From contig CM071568.1 of NCBI GenBank assembly GCA_036426205.1, forward strand, positions 40,761,221 to 40,825,220: a stretch of 64,000 nt of DNA. Reading direction: 5' to 3'. The DNA is from Ascaphus truei (lineage: Eukaryota; Chordata; Amphibia; Anura; Ascaphidae). The notes beneath the pieces were generated by a model, which saw only the letters and a list, made by a program, of their open reading frames with translations, did not search any database and was not told where the DNA came from. The translations under genes and the position numbers were made by a program. Below are positions 20,194 through 31,835 of the stretch, one piece after another. The number at the start of each line of letters is the position of its first letter. Position 1 is the first letter of the stretch.

Positions 20194-20643
20194 CAGCTAT
20201 CTGAACAAGCTCCTCACCCCTACCACATGAAGCACTTATCACCTGAGATCAGACTCCAAAAGACTGTTCATGGTCCCAAGGCTCAACAAAGTATCCGGCC
20301 GCTCCTCCTTCTCTTACCGTGCACCCCAAAACTGGAACAACCTAACAGAGACTCTCACATCCACCACCAGTTTAAGTTTTTCAAATCTAAGGCTGTCTCA
20401 CATTTTAATCTGGTCTGTAACTGTTTCATATGCCCATAATATATATTTTCTTTAACTGTGCATGCAATGTCTTGTATATAATGTATACCCTACCCTGTTC
20501 ATTTATATAACTGTATTTGTAACCATGTATTATTTGTTTTAAGTCTGTGCCCAGGACATACTTGAAAACGAGAGGTAACTCTCAATGTATTACTTCCTGG
20601 TAAAATATTTTATAAATAAATATTTTATAAATAAATAAATATT
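20194..20643 (+). mobile_element. right piece of the split LINE 3' end
   Basis: About 90% identical to 39870-40293 of the jockey-group LINE: final coding residues (frame remnants at 20152-20455), 3' UTR, and the tail TACTTCCTGGTAAAATATTT plus repeated TTTATAAATAAA. With 11908-11957 it forms a 5'-truncated insertion split by LTR X. Confidence 0.85.
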
Positions 20644-20913
20644 GCACCATACTAATTGCAGAAACCAAACAAGGTTTCAACACTAGAGTGCTGGCAACTG
20701 TGCATACTCCACCCAGGTAATTCCTCACCTTCTGTTTGAGAGGAGCTTATCTTTTTATATATTGTATGTTGTTTAAAGTAAAGTTGCCATGACACTGAAT
20801 TATATTTATCCATTATAATATACTTCTAAATGTTATTGGTAAAGATATGTAAAATTCTCGCTGTAAATACAAATATAGGATAAAGTATTTGTCATCTAAA
20901 TGTAGCATACTGT

Positions 20914-20996
20914 AGGTTGAACCTGATGGACGTGTCTTTTTCAACTATGTAACTACAGTATGTAACTATGTAACTACAGTATGTAACTATGTAACC
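20914..20996 (+). repeat. SINE/LINE-like tail with 20-bp tandem repeat
   Basis: GGTTGAACCTGATGGACGTG and CTTTTTCAACTATGTAAC are followed by tandem copies of CTACAGTATGTAACTATGTAA. I recall this as a common 3' tail of interspersed repeats in frogs and fish; that identification is from memory. Confidence 0.5.
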
Positions 20997-22400
20997 CAGA
21001 CAGCGTTTTCCTTTTACTTTTTTGATAAATTTCGCCAGCATTTTCAAAATTCACAATTTTTTTTTATAATTGCCAAGCATTAGAAGTCAATGTGCAGGTT
21101 ACATGATCCTTTATACAGTATATTTTTGGAGAAATTCTGGCAAAAATTGGCAACAAATTTGAACACTGTGACCTTCTGCAAAAATGTAGTCAAAAAGCTA
21201 AATGTAAGGGGTACAGCATTCACAAAACATTCAGCACAGCTCGTTTGAAGACACTCGTACATATCTAGTTATGTCAAGTGTTTCACAAGACCGACAATTT
21301 TTATCGTTTTACAATTTTGTGGCTCATGCTGAGAAGCGCAGGTTTCCTCAGCAAAATGTAATTTGCCGAGGGACTCCAGCTAACTTTAAATCTCATTTAC
21401 ATATTTGCACGCAATAAATTGTGCCTGGGAGGTTTATATTTACATAATTACATTTGAATTAAATATGTGCATTTACATTTTAATGTGTAATCATAAGCAC
21501 AGTGCAGTCTAATAAATTACTGGTTGCAATGCACATGATACTTTCCCCATGCTTAAATGAAATACTGTATGCCGCTGAGCAAACCACTAGCAAAATACAA
21601 TTGTCCCTACAGTACAGTATGTTATTGGTGTGCAACATTGCTCTTACAAATATTTATGTGACCCCGTCAGTGCTGAAGGGTCCAGCAATGCCGCCAGCAC
21701 ATTAATAATGTATTTTGCTGAGATGAACCTTAGAAGTTACTGTCAAACTGCCTTATACTGTAATTGCTACATATTAATTCATATGTTTTCCAGAAGATTT
21801 ACTACAGGTGCAAGTAGGTGGTTTGTCGAAAGTTTGTGTAGTTGAGCTATAAATTAAGCAGTTTGTTAGTGGTGGTAAACAGACCACCAGTCATATGATA
21901 ATGACCTCATTATGCACCAGATTCTGTATTGAAGCCAGATTTACAGATGTCACAGACGTCTCCTGTTAACTGGATTACTTGATATGATGCGTTATTACCG
22001 CAAGTGCTATTGAAAACAATGGTATAGCATGTCTTATTTACAGCATGATTCCTACATCTATGCTAAGCAAGCAGCACCATCAAGCAAGAGGCTTCATTAG
22101 TAATTATCATGCTCTCTTAGGACGAGATCCATAAAGCTCCATTAAATCAGGGTTCATAATGCGACATTACATAAAGCAATAATGGTCGATTTTTTCCCAG
22201 CATTTAGCACATATCCACAAGGATAATTATATGCAAAAACAATGGCTGTAGTAAGCATAGACTCACGTTAGCTTCTAATAACATGACATTAAGTATGTCA
22301 CTGAGGGAGAAGAATAAAAGAGATGAGGACAGGCAGAAAGAGAATGAATGTTAGTGTTACATGTCTGAATGCAAAGATTGATTAAATCTAGATTTATAGT
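20997..22400. other. unassigned A/T-rich DNA
   Basis: No coding signature, no inverted repeats of note. It is the preinsertion sequence left of copy B. Confidence 0.4.
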
Positions 22401-23667
22401 TGTAGCCAGGTCCCCTGCGGTATTACCTTCTCTCCTGTATATGCGAGCGATTAGCACTAAGGGTTGCGGCCGGTATCGCGTTGTAATGGTTCCGCCGGTT
22501 CGCGGAGCAGGGCGCCGCCATTGTTAGGTGTGTTGCGCATGCGCGAGAAGTAGCAGCACTCCAGGACTACAGGGAGCTCGCGTCTGCGCAGTTAATGTCC
22601 AGAAAGCCCGCGAAGGACTAGCCAATAGGGAAGGAGGATCTCTGTTGGCATCCGGAGATATATTCCGCGTGCAGGAACTACGTAGTTAGTTGGGGACTGG
22701 AGCGGCAAGGGGTAAGAGGTAGGGTGCTGGAGTCCGTGACTGCGAGCACTAGGCCAGTACTCCCCTAGGCCCCAGACAGCCCTGAGCCACGCTAGCGTAG
22801 TTTGATAGGGACCGGCCCGAAGTTAGGGACCTGCACCTTAGTTATAAGCTAGTAAGGAACGCAGCGGACGCTGCGGTTTCCACCGAGAGGTTTGGGCCTA
22901 TGTTGGGTCTTAACGGGACCTATAGACTATACGTGCAGAAGCTCCGTGCGGAGTGACTACAGCCGGTGGACATTAACCGGGTTGCCAATAAGTACAGACG
23001 ACAAAAGAAGCGGTGATATTATCCACGCTGGAATTCACCTCACCATTGGAGGACATCCAGCGATTCCTTTGCGGTATAGCAGCATCCGCGGCTGGAGCCC
23101 GGGCAGGTAACACCACAACACACGTGCACCAACCAGGCCTACCATTGACATAGTGGCTGCGCAGTCACACACAAATACACATACGCTGGTCTACGTATTG
23201 GGAGCGTAAGACGTTGGGTGGGACTCATTGGACTTGAGGGTGGGATTATTGTGTTGAGACGGTAGCGTCTGCCGAGACGCCTAAAGTGTGGACACCCGCC
23301 GTGGTGTCCGTTATAGCTAACCTTTGGAGGAAACGCTGAGTTGGGTTACCCGCAGAGAGGAACCCCTGTTATTACTTGTTCTACTTCTATGCCTAGTGAT
23401 CAGTAAAGAAGTATTCGTTCTCATATGTTGTTGTATGTGGTTATTGATTGTCCTGCGAGGAACCACTCCCCCTCTGGTGGGAGCCATCGCAGGTGGAGGC
23501 GCTGCATCATTGTAAGTAAGCTGTCCATAGTATATTGCCCCAGGTTCCCCGTGGCGGAAGCTCAGCCCTCCTGTGAGCCAACAGGTTATGCACCACACCG
23601 AGTAACAATATATGTTTCCTGCACCCACACAGTAGAATCTGCGATTGGGGGCGGAAGACCCGTTACA
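22401..23667 (+). repeat. 5' LTR of copy B
   Basis: TGTAGCC...CCGTTACA, 1,267 bp. U5 12-mer TGGAGGCGCTGC at 23494-23505, with GCTCA pairing TGAGC about 60 bp downstream. Confidence 0.95.
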
Positions 23668-23726
23668 TTTGGAGGCGCTGCTGAGATACTTAGACCTGGG
23701 GTGCCCTATTCAACAAACGTTCTAGA

Positions 23727-25657
23727 ATGTCTACCGTATTCCCGTGCCTGTCGCGCTCAGAAGTATATGAGTGGGCTACGAGGCTGGAAGTGCCCCCCGC
23801 CCACACTCTGGCAGTGTGCGGCGTCCCTATAGACATCCCATCTATGGCCATCCGAGTGGCTCTGCGCCAACATTCTCATCTCCGGGGTAAAAACGCCCTA
23901 GCTTTGGTGGATCAAAGACCAAAGGGCACTATTCAGTGTTAGTGGACCTTGGACAAGATGTAAATGAAGAACAAGGACCATCTAGTGTATGGTTTGACGA
24001 ACCAACCGAGTCGAGCTGTGCGGTAGTATACCCCGCGCGGCCTATCAAGTCAGAACTTGACAGCTCTCACACGAACTTAGAGGAGGCGGATATGTGCGCC
24101 TCGTCTTCTACCCCTGAGAGTGATTGCGAGTCTATAGTAGGCACAGTTGCCGACCACAGCCCACCGCTCAGTATTGCCCCGGTCCCGACTACCGGAAGAA
24201 GTGAGATTCAATTGTTAGCTCAAAGTCTTGCCGAGTTGGGAGGAGCCAGGGCTGACGCATCAATGCAACAACAATATCGTAAATTGAAGACTTTTTCAGG
24301 CACTAGACCGACTCCCACAGGCGGAGAGGCATTCGAAGCCTGGATAGAATATACCTCGCAGGTGGTAGAGGAGTGGACATGTCCTGAGCTAGTCAAACGC
24401 CAATGCATAATGGAGTGTCTACGGACCCCCGCTTCCATTACTATACGGCTGGCTAAAGATCAACATGCCGACATCACTGCTCAGAAAATGTTGGAGACAC
24501 TTGAGCGTGCCTACGGGCGGACCGAGGATGAAGGCCAACTGATGCTGAGGTACCTCAATCTTCGCCAGAAGCCGGGGGAGGAGCTGTCTGTCTATCTCCA
24601 CCGAATTAGGCTAGTTCTATGGGATATGCGGAAACGAGACCAGATCAAGTCCACTCAGGTGGACGAGTATTGTTGGAATCAATTCCAGAAAGGAGCCTTG
24701 TCCGACCACCCTATCGCCCTCCTGGTCAAATGCTCCCTGATGCGGAACAAACCCCCTAGCTGGGAAACTCTAGTAGGTGAGATCAACAAGCATGAGGCAT
24801 ATGGCCGGTTGCATCCTCCCGCCAAGAGTAAGGAGTCCTCCCCCAGTGACCCGCCTAAAGCCACTGGGGCTAAAGCCAAGACTCCCGCGACTCCAGAAGA
24901 GGAAGTCGCCCCTAAGGGTGCGGTCTTCAAAGCAAGGCCGAGTCGAAATTCCCCACCCCCATACCGTGGCCATCCGGAATCAAGGGACCGCCTTTGCTAC
25001 ACCTGTGGTAAGAAGGGCCATCTCGCTCGGGCCTGCCCAGAATGGGAGGAGTTCCCCGAAGACAAAACTTCCACTCGCCCAAACCCAGCTCGGACGATGG
25101 TATGCCAAGCGCGAGCCGTCGAACCTGACGGGGAGACCCCTCAAGGGAACCCCTCAGCCCCGGCCGATACCGAAACCCAGACGGACCCCTCCAACCGAGG
25201 GCCGTACAGCCATGTAGGCCCTGCAGCCATTGTACCCGTCTTAGTAGAAGGGATCAACGCCTCGGCCCTACTGGATACAGGGTCGCAAGTGACCATCATA
25301 TATCATCCGTTCTACGCCCAGCACCTCCGGCACTGTACCCTGCGCCTGGCTGAACACGTGACCGTACGAGGGCTAAGCAATGAAGACTACCCTATCACTG
25401 GAATTGTACAGGTGCAGATGGAAATACTCCAGCTGAACACCGGGAAACGACATCCCATGCAGTTAGCGGCCTTGGTATGCCCAGAACCCCAAGGTCAATA
25501 CAAGTACCCGATCATTCTAGGCACTAACGCGGATATAGTACAAGAAGTGTTCCGACAGTACCTAAAAGAGACTAATGAGTTACCCTTAGCCACCGCTCTT
25601 CTAGACCCAGTTCTACGAGACGAGTGCCAACGGATCTATGCCTTGGAGCCGGGCTGA
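23727..25657 (+). pseudogene. gag: Gag and protease of copy B, one frameshift near 23920
   Basis: The first 71 codons (MSTVFPCLS) carry the RRM-like N terminus. A deletion of about 7 bp against copy A then breaks the frame. From 23936 a single 573-codon frame runs through linker, capsid (YRKLKTFSGTRPTPTGGEAF near codon 115), CCHC knuckle (CX2CX4HX4C, 24995-25036) and protease (DTG at 25273-25281). This continuous frame shows that gag and protease-pol of the family share one frame, without the stop or frameshift many LTR elements place between them. It ends at a deletion of about 28 bp near 25650. Confidence 0.9.
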
Positions 25658-27033
25658 CGACCATATTACCGGGGGGAGTGCGGAGGCTGCCCGTCTGGTG
25701 TTGCTACCCGGACCGAGAGGGGGAGGATCAGTTGTTCTCGCTGGAAAGTACCCCGGAGGAAGAAGTCCGGACAGGATATAAGATACTCCTGGAGGTGAGG
25801 GAATGGACCACTAAGATTCCCCGCCGAACCCACGTGTACGTACAGAATATCTCCCCCTTTCCGATGGAGTTGGATGCCGGACAGAAGTTGGGGAGCATAT
25901 ATCCGGTCAGCCCTGTCATAGGTCCACCAGAGGTGAAGGCGGCAGCCGCGGACGAGCGGCCGTTGAAATGAATTTCAATTTCGGTGAGTCGACACTATCT
26001 ACCCAGTGGAAAGAACGACTGGTCGCGCAGCTGACCCAACGACGACATGTGTTCTCCACGAGTGAGATGGATGTGGGGTGTAGCCGCAGTGCCCAACATA
26101 CCATCCGATTGAGTGATATCACCCCGTTCCGAGAACGGTTGCGCCGCCTCGCCCCACGAGATATAGACGATGTAAGGAATGTTCTCCATGAAATGGAAGG
26201 GTCTGGGATCTTGGTAGAGTCTCGGGCCCATATGCGTCACCCATCGTGGTGGTGCGTAAAAAAAATGGAGCCGTACGTCTGTGTATTGATTATCGGACAC
26301 TGAACAACCGCACGATACCGGATCAGTACACCCTCCCGCGCATCGAAGAACTACTGAACGCGCTAAATGGAAGTCATTGGTTCAGTGTGCTCGATCTCCG
26401 ATCCGGGTACTATCAGGTGCCTATGAGCGCAGAGGATCAAGAAAAAACTGCTTTCGTCTGTCCCTTAGGATTCTATCAATTCACCCGTATGCCCCAAGGT
26501 ATATGTGGGGCGCCGGCCACGTTTCAGAGGTTGATGGAAAAGACCATTGGGGACATGGTTCCACGGGAATGTCTGGTATACCTGGATGACATTATCGTCT
26601 TCGGGAGAACCTTAGAGGAACACGAAGAGCGGTTATTCAAGGTAATCGACCGTCTGGGGAACGAAGGGTTGAAATTATCCCTAGACAAATGCCGTTTTTG
26701 CCACACATCAGTGACCTACGTGGGACACATAGTGTCCGCCAAGGGGATCGCCACTGATCCTGCCAAGGTGGAAGCCGTAGTAAACTGGCCGCGCCCTGAG
26801 AACGTCACAGAGTTGCGGTCCTTCCTGGGCTTCTGCGGGTATTACCACCGCTTTGTGGAAGGATACTCAAGCAAGGCTAAGCCCCTGAACAACCTATTAA
26901 AAATATATCCCTCAGAAACCGGGAAGAAAGCTGTCTCGGCTAGCCAACCATTCGGGGACCAATGGACATCGGAGTGTGAGCGAGCCTTCATGAAATTAAA
27001 GGGATGCCTGACCGAGGCGCCCGTGCTTGCATA
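25658..27033 (+). pseudogene. pol: reverse transcriptase of copy B, broken
   Basis: The protease-RT linker (25658-25971, RLPVWCCYPDREGEDQLF) and the start of RT (25968-26245) are in different frames. A clean frame from 26246 carries VRKKNGAVRLCIDYRTLNN, LDLRSGYYQVPMS, FTRMPQGICGAPATFQ, YLDDIIVFG and the connection domain. It is cut in RNase H by the MITE at 27034; the last 46 codons of the open frame (to 27172) are MITE sequence. Confidence 0.9.
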
Positions 27034-27429
27034 CTGCACCGACACACTTTATTCGAGCAAATACCCGGTATGTACCTGGCAGATACCTGGAATGCGCCGC
27101 TCCTCACCTCTGACAAGCCCCGTTGCATTTGCCTTCCCAGCCTGGGTTCATGCCTGGCTGATGGGCGGCTGATCTGTTAAATGATAATGATTAGGATTTA
27201 ATAGGCTGCAATGCTTCGCGTGTCTACCAGATGGCATAAATTCATGAATTGTAATGCAGTATATATATATGTACTGTGCAGTATTGCAGCCAACGGGAAT
27301 AAAATGCTTCAATCCCTGCCGGAAAATAACTCAATGCACTCGGGCAGAAAACAGTCACAAACCTCAATACACCCGGGTATACCCGAATTCGTGGGACTAG
27401 CTGAGCTCGAATAAAGTGTGTCGCCAGTG
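27034..27429. mobile_element. 396-bp TA-flanked MITE inside RNase H of copy B
   Basis: Copy A gives the empty site. TA is duplicated at 27032-27033 and 27430-27431. Terminal inverted repeats share CGACACACTTTATTCGAGC (near 27040-27058 and 27404-27424), with looser outermost bases (CTGCAC against CACTGG). A TA target points to the Tc1/mariner superfamily. There is no coding. A second, partial copy starts near 63784 (shared blocks: CCTGGAATGCG, GGATTTAATAGG, CTTCGCGTGTC, CAGATGGCA, ATGAATTGTAATGC). It inserted after copy B. Confidence 0.85.
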
Positions 27430-29350
27430 TATGCGGACCCCGAGCAGCCCTACGTCCTACATGTGGATGCCAGTCTGAATGGACTGGGCGCCGTCCTGCA
27501 CCAGAAACATCCTGAAGGTCTGCGGCCTGTGGCTTACATCAGTCGTAGCTTGACACCCAGCGAGCAGAGATACCCTGTCCACAAGTTGGAGTTCCTGGCT
27601 CTCAAGTGGGCTATTACCGAGAAGCTGCACGATTACCTGTACGGGGTTGCTTTCGAAGTAAGGACCGATAACAACCCCCTTACTTATGTCAATACCTCAG
27701 CCAAACTGGACGCTGCCGGACACCGCTGGTTGGCCGCCTTGAACAGTTATAACTTCTCCATGAAGTACAAGCCAGGACCCCTGAATGTCGGAGCGGACGC
27801 CCTTTCCCGAAGACCCGGGCTAAGTGCTATCCCTGACGACGAAGAATGGGAAGAACTGCCTGGGCCTGCAGTGCGGGCCATGTGCAGCATGGCCGCTATA
27901 ATCGACGACCGAGTCGCGTTCTCAGAATTAAGAGTAGTCGATTCATTGGGATGTCAGTCGCAGGCTGTCCCCGACGCTTACTGTGACCCCAAAGGGATGA
28001 ATATCACGCCTGACAAGGTACTACGGTGGAAGGACCTAGTAGATTACCAAGTGCGAGACCCTATTATTGGTATCATCCGGAGAGCCGTAATAAAGGAGAA
28101 CCCGACCCTGCTCAAGTGTGCCCCCAAAAACGTGGTAGCCCTACTCATGCGGGAGTGGGATCATTTTAAAATAGACAATTGCTTACTCTACCGGGTGGTA
28201 CAATACCGCAACCACCCGGACAGAAGACAACTAGTCCTTCCTAGGAACCTACAATTTCTGGTGCTAAAGGCTCTACATGATGATCATGGACACCTTGGTA
28301 CCGACAAGACCTTTGGGCTGGTCCGAGATCGGTTCTTTTGGCCTAAAATGAGAGAGGCTGTTGAGCGTCATTGTCACCGATGCACCCGGTGTGTACAGCG
28401 AAAAACCCTGCCCATCCGAGCGGCCCCCATGGGTCATCTGCAGAGTTCGGGGGCCCATGGACCTTGTGTGTATGGACTTCCTGTGTATTGAACCGGATAG
28501 CCGGGGGATATGCAATGTGCTGGTTATCACCGACCACTACACGCGTTATGCTCAGGCTTTCCCTACTAAAGACCAAAAAGCCATCACCGTGGCAAAGATA
28601 TTATGGGAGAAATACTTTGTACATTACGGCCTTCCCAACCGCCTCCACTCTGACCAAGGGCGGGACTTCGAGAGTACCTTAATCAGGGAACTGCTACGAA
28701 TGTTGAACATTGCCAAATCTCGAACGACCCCATATCATCCTGAAGGAGATGCTCTACCAGAGCGGTTTAATCGGACATTGTTAGATATGCTCGGAACCCT
28801 ACAGAGCGCCCAGAAATCAGAATGGAGTCGACATGTAGAAACCTTGGTGCATGCGTATAATTGCACCCGACACGAGTCAACCGGGTTCTCCCCGTACTTC
28901 CTGATGTTTGGGAGAGAAGCCCGCTTACCAGTGGATGTGCGTCTTAGAATCTCCACGGATGGGATACATAATGCTACCCATTTTAAATATGTGCAACGAC
29001 TCAAAGACAGCTTGCAACAGGCATATCGGCAGGCAGAGAAATCCACCGCTAAGCTCAATGCTGATAATAAGAGGCGATATGACCATAAAGTCCGATATCG
29101 GGAACTTCGGCCAGGAGATGCTGTGTTGCTTCGGAACTTAGGTGTCCCAGGAAAACATAAGCTGGAATACCGTTGGAGGGATGGAGAATATGAGATAGAA
29201 TCCCAAATGCCTGGCCTCCCGGTCTATCGTATCAAAGACACCAACGGCCGGGTAAAGGTATGGCACCGCAATCATCTTCTTCCCATTCCGCAAGTGGAAG
29301 ATGAAGAGATTGAGATATTGGCCACACCGCTCAACAGTGAGCCCGATTAA
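27430..29350 (+). pseudogene. pol: RNase H and integrase of copy B, one frameshift
   Basis: Resumes RNase H at YADPEQPYVLHVDASLNGLG, then VRTDNNPLTY and the linker, then the integrase zinc finger (HDDHGHLGTDKTF ... CHRCTRCVQRK). A one-base gain in a G run near 28450 shifts the frame. The second frame (28361-29350) has MDFLCIEPDSRG, HSDQGRDFES and PEGDALPERFNRTL, so all three catalytic acids are still encoded. The frame stops at 29350, where copy A reads on. Confidence 0.9.
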
Positions 29351-29911
29351 CCAGAGCAGGGTCAAGAGACTGTCCATAATGAGACCCCCTTTGACACTAC
29401 GGGAGACCCATTGGAAGGACCCTCTCAAAGGGACCACTTCACAGAAGGGGCATCTCCCGGAGGAGCTACGGTAAAGGGCCCTGTAGGCCAACGCCTACTG
29501 AGGTGGCACCAACAGGCCAGCCTTTGGATCCACAGAGCCCGAGCTTTGTTCCTAACAGAGACTATTCAGAGACATTTCTCCCCTCAAGGGAAGAGGCTGA
29601 GCCTCAGGACTGTGCTTATTACTCCCCAGAGGGAGTTGCTGAAGAACAGCTCAGACGGGGCCAAAGAAACAGGTACCCTCCAACGCGGGTAGCCTATGAT
29701 CAGATGGGGGCACCCCATTATGAGACTCAGCAGTGTTCTCGGAGCAGGATCCAATCTATGATTGTGATGCTCACAGAATTGTGTAAAATTGTATAGAGTC
29801 ATGCATGTGCTAAGTTATGTCTCCAATGCATTTTTCATTATATAAATGCTGTATATAGTTATGATATTGGTGTCCCAAGCGAGGGCGTTGGGGATTTTAC
29901 CAGGGGGAGGA
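29351..29911 (+). pseudogene. C-terminal pol tail and 3' leader of copy B
   Basis: The proline-rich tail survives at 29503-29796 and ends LRRGQRNRYPPTRVAYDQMG. Then comes about 100 bp of A/T-rich sequence and the purine tract ACCAGGGGGAGGA (29899-29911) abutting the LTR. Confidence 0.8.
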
Positions 29912-31168
29912 TGTAGCCAGGTCCCCTGCGGTATTACCTTCTCTCCTGTATATGCGAGCGATTAGCACTAAGGGTTGCGGCCGGTATCGCGTTGTAATGG
30001 TTCCGCCGGTTCGCAGAGCAGGGCGCCGCCATTGTTAGGGGTGTTGCGCATGCGCGAGAAGTAGCAGCACTCCAGGACTACAGGGAGCTCGCGTCTGCGC
30101 AGTTAATGTCCAGAAAGCCCGCGAAGGACTAGCCAATAGGGAAGGAGGATCTCTGTTGGCATCCGGAGATATATTCCGCGCGCAGGAACTACGTAGTTAG
30201 TTGGGGACTGGAGCGGCAAGGGGTAAGAGGTAGGGTGCTGGAGTCCGTTACTCCGAGCACTATTCCAGTACTCCCCTAGGCCCCAGACAGCCCTGAGCCA
30301 CGCTAGCGGAGTGTGATAGGGACCGGCCCGAAGTTAGGGACCTGCACCTTAGTTATAAGCTAGTAAGGAACGCAGCGGACGCTGCGGTTTCCACCGAGAG
30401 GTTTGGGCCTATGTTGGGACCTATAGACTATACGTGCAGAAGCTCCGTGTGGAGTGACTACAGCCAGTGGACATTAACTGGGTTGCCAATAAGTACAGAC
30501 GACAGAAGAAGCGGTGATATTATCCACGCTGGAATTCACCTCACCATTGGAGGACATCCAGCAATTCCTTTGCGGTATAGCAGCACCCGCGGCTGGAGCC
30601 CGGGCAGGTAACACCACAACACACGTGCACCAACCAGGCCTACCATTGACATAGTGGCTGCGCAGTCACACACAAATACACATACGCTGGTCTACGTATT
30701 GGGAGCGTAAGACGTTGGGTGGGACTCATTGGACTTGAGGGTGGGATTATTGTGTTGAGACGGTAGCGTCTGCCGAGACGCCTAAAGTGTGGACACCCGC
30801 CGTGGTGTCCATTATAGCTAACCTTTGGAGGAAACGCTGAGTTGGGTTACCCACAGAGAGGAACCCCTGTTATTACTTGTTCTACTTCTATGCCTAGTGA
30901 TCAGTAAAGAAGTATTCGTTCTCATATGTTATTGTATGTGGTTATTGATTGTCCTGCGAGGAACCACTCCCCCTCTGGTGGGAGCCATCGCAGGTGGAGG
31001 CGCTGCATCGTTATAAGTAAGCTGTCCATAGTATATTGCCCCAGGTTCCCCGTGGCGGAAGCTCAGCCCTCCTGTGAGCCAACAGGTTATGCACCACACC
31101 GAGTAACAATATATGTTTCCTGCACCCACACAGTAGAATCTGCGATTGGGGGGGCAAGACCCGTTACA
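29912..31168 (+). repeat. 3' LTR of copy B
   Basis: 1,257 bp, TGTAGCC...CCGTTACA. U5 12-mer at 30995-31006. Followed by TAGT. Confidence 0.95.
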
Positions 31169-31835
31169 TAGTTTTATAGCACCACTTAGTAAATATGGCT
31201 TCTAAAATACAATTACCATGATTCAATATAGGGTGAGCAGAATTCCAAAACTAAAAACCAGGACACATTAAAAAAATATTTCTAAAACAAATTACATCAC
31301 TTAAAAATAAATATTATAATAATATTTGACTAATGGCATCCACAATTATGCTGTATTATTGGTCAAGACTCTAAAAATCCCTTCACTTCTCAAACCTGAT
31401 TGGCTGATTTGAAGGGATTCTTCATTCAGTATGTGGCTGGAATTTGTGGCATCGTGCCAAGTTTCCTTTCCAGTGAGTGAGAGCAGCTCTCAGACAGGGG
31501 AGGCAATTCGATAAGAGGCACCAGCCTCCTGACTTCTCTCCCTCCCTACAGCTAGGCACTTTTTCCAACTCTTCCCTGTCACAGCAAGGTGCCGACTCCT
31601 CACCCTCCCAACACTTTTTTGCAAGCAATACATTTTTTTATTGCAATCACAATCATAGTTTAATAATTAATAAAGACTTGCTTTTTCTACACCATTTCTT
31701 TATTTTAAGCCAAATGATTTATTGCAGTATGGGTTATATTTTTTCTTTGCAAAGGATTCATGTGACTTTTACCTTACAAAAATGCCACTGGACAAGTGTG
31801 TGTCCCCTCAAAGTGGACATGTTGTTATGTTCTTA
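31169..31835. other. unassigned DNA with a small palindrome
   Basis: AATCCCTTCA (about 31376-31385) and TGAAGGGATT (about 31410-31420) form a 10-bp stem. Around 31220-31260 a diverged GGGTGA...CCAGGACA motif resembles the one next to the LINE at 40297-40318. No coding. Confidence 0.4.

Larger units (their letters stand above)
22401..31168 (+). mobile_element. canonical Ty3/gypsy element, PNMA-type (copy B)
   Basis: LTR 22401-23667, primer-binding site 23670, gag-pol remnants 23727-29796, purine tract before 29912, LTR 29912-31168. TAGT flanks both sides (22397-22400 and 31169-31172). The two LTRs differ at roughly 20 positions, many of them C/T or G/A, plus a 10-bp deletion near 30418, so the insertion is moderately young. 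Coding is broken by frameshifts near 23920, 25650, 26230 and 28450, by a MITE at 27034-27429, and by an early stop at 29350. Confidence 0.95.

Noticed and set aside
20152..20455. Independent small gene after LTR X
   Set aside because: It is the C-terminal coding remnant of the LINE, matching 39900-40116.
28361..28491. Programmed frameshift in copy B integrase
   Set aside because: Copy A is continuous here; the shift is a one-base gain in a G run of a decayed copy.
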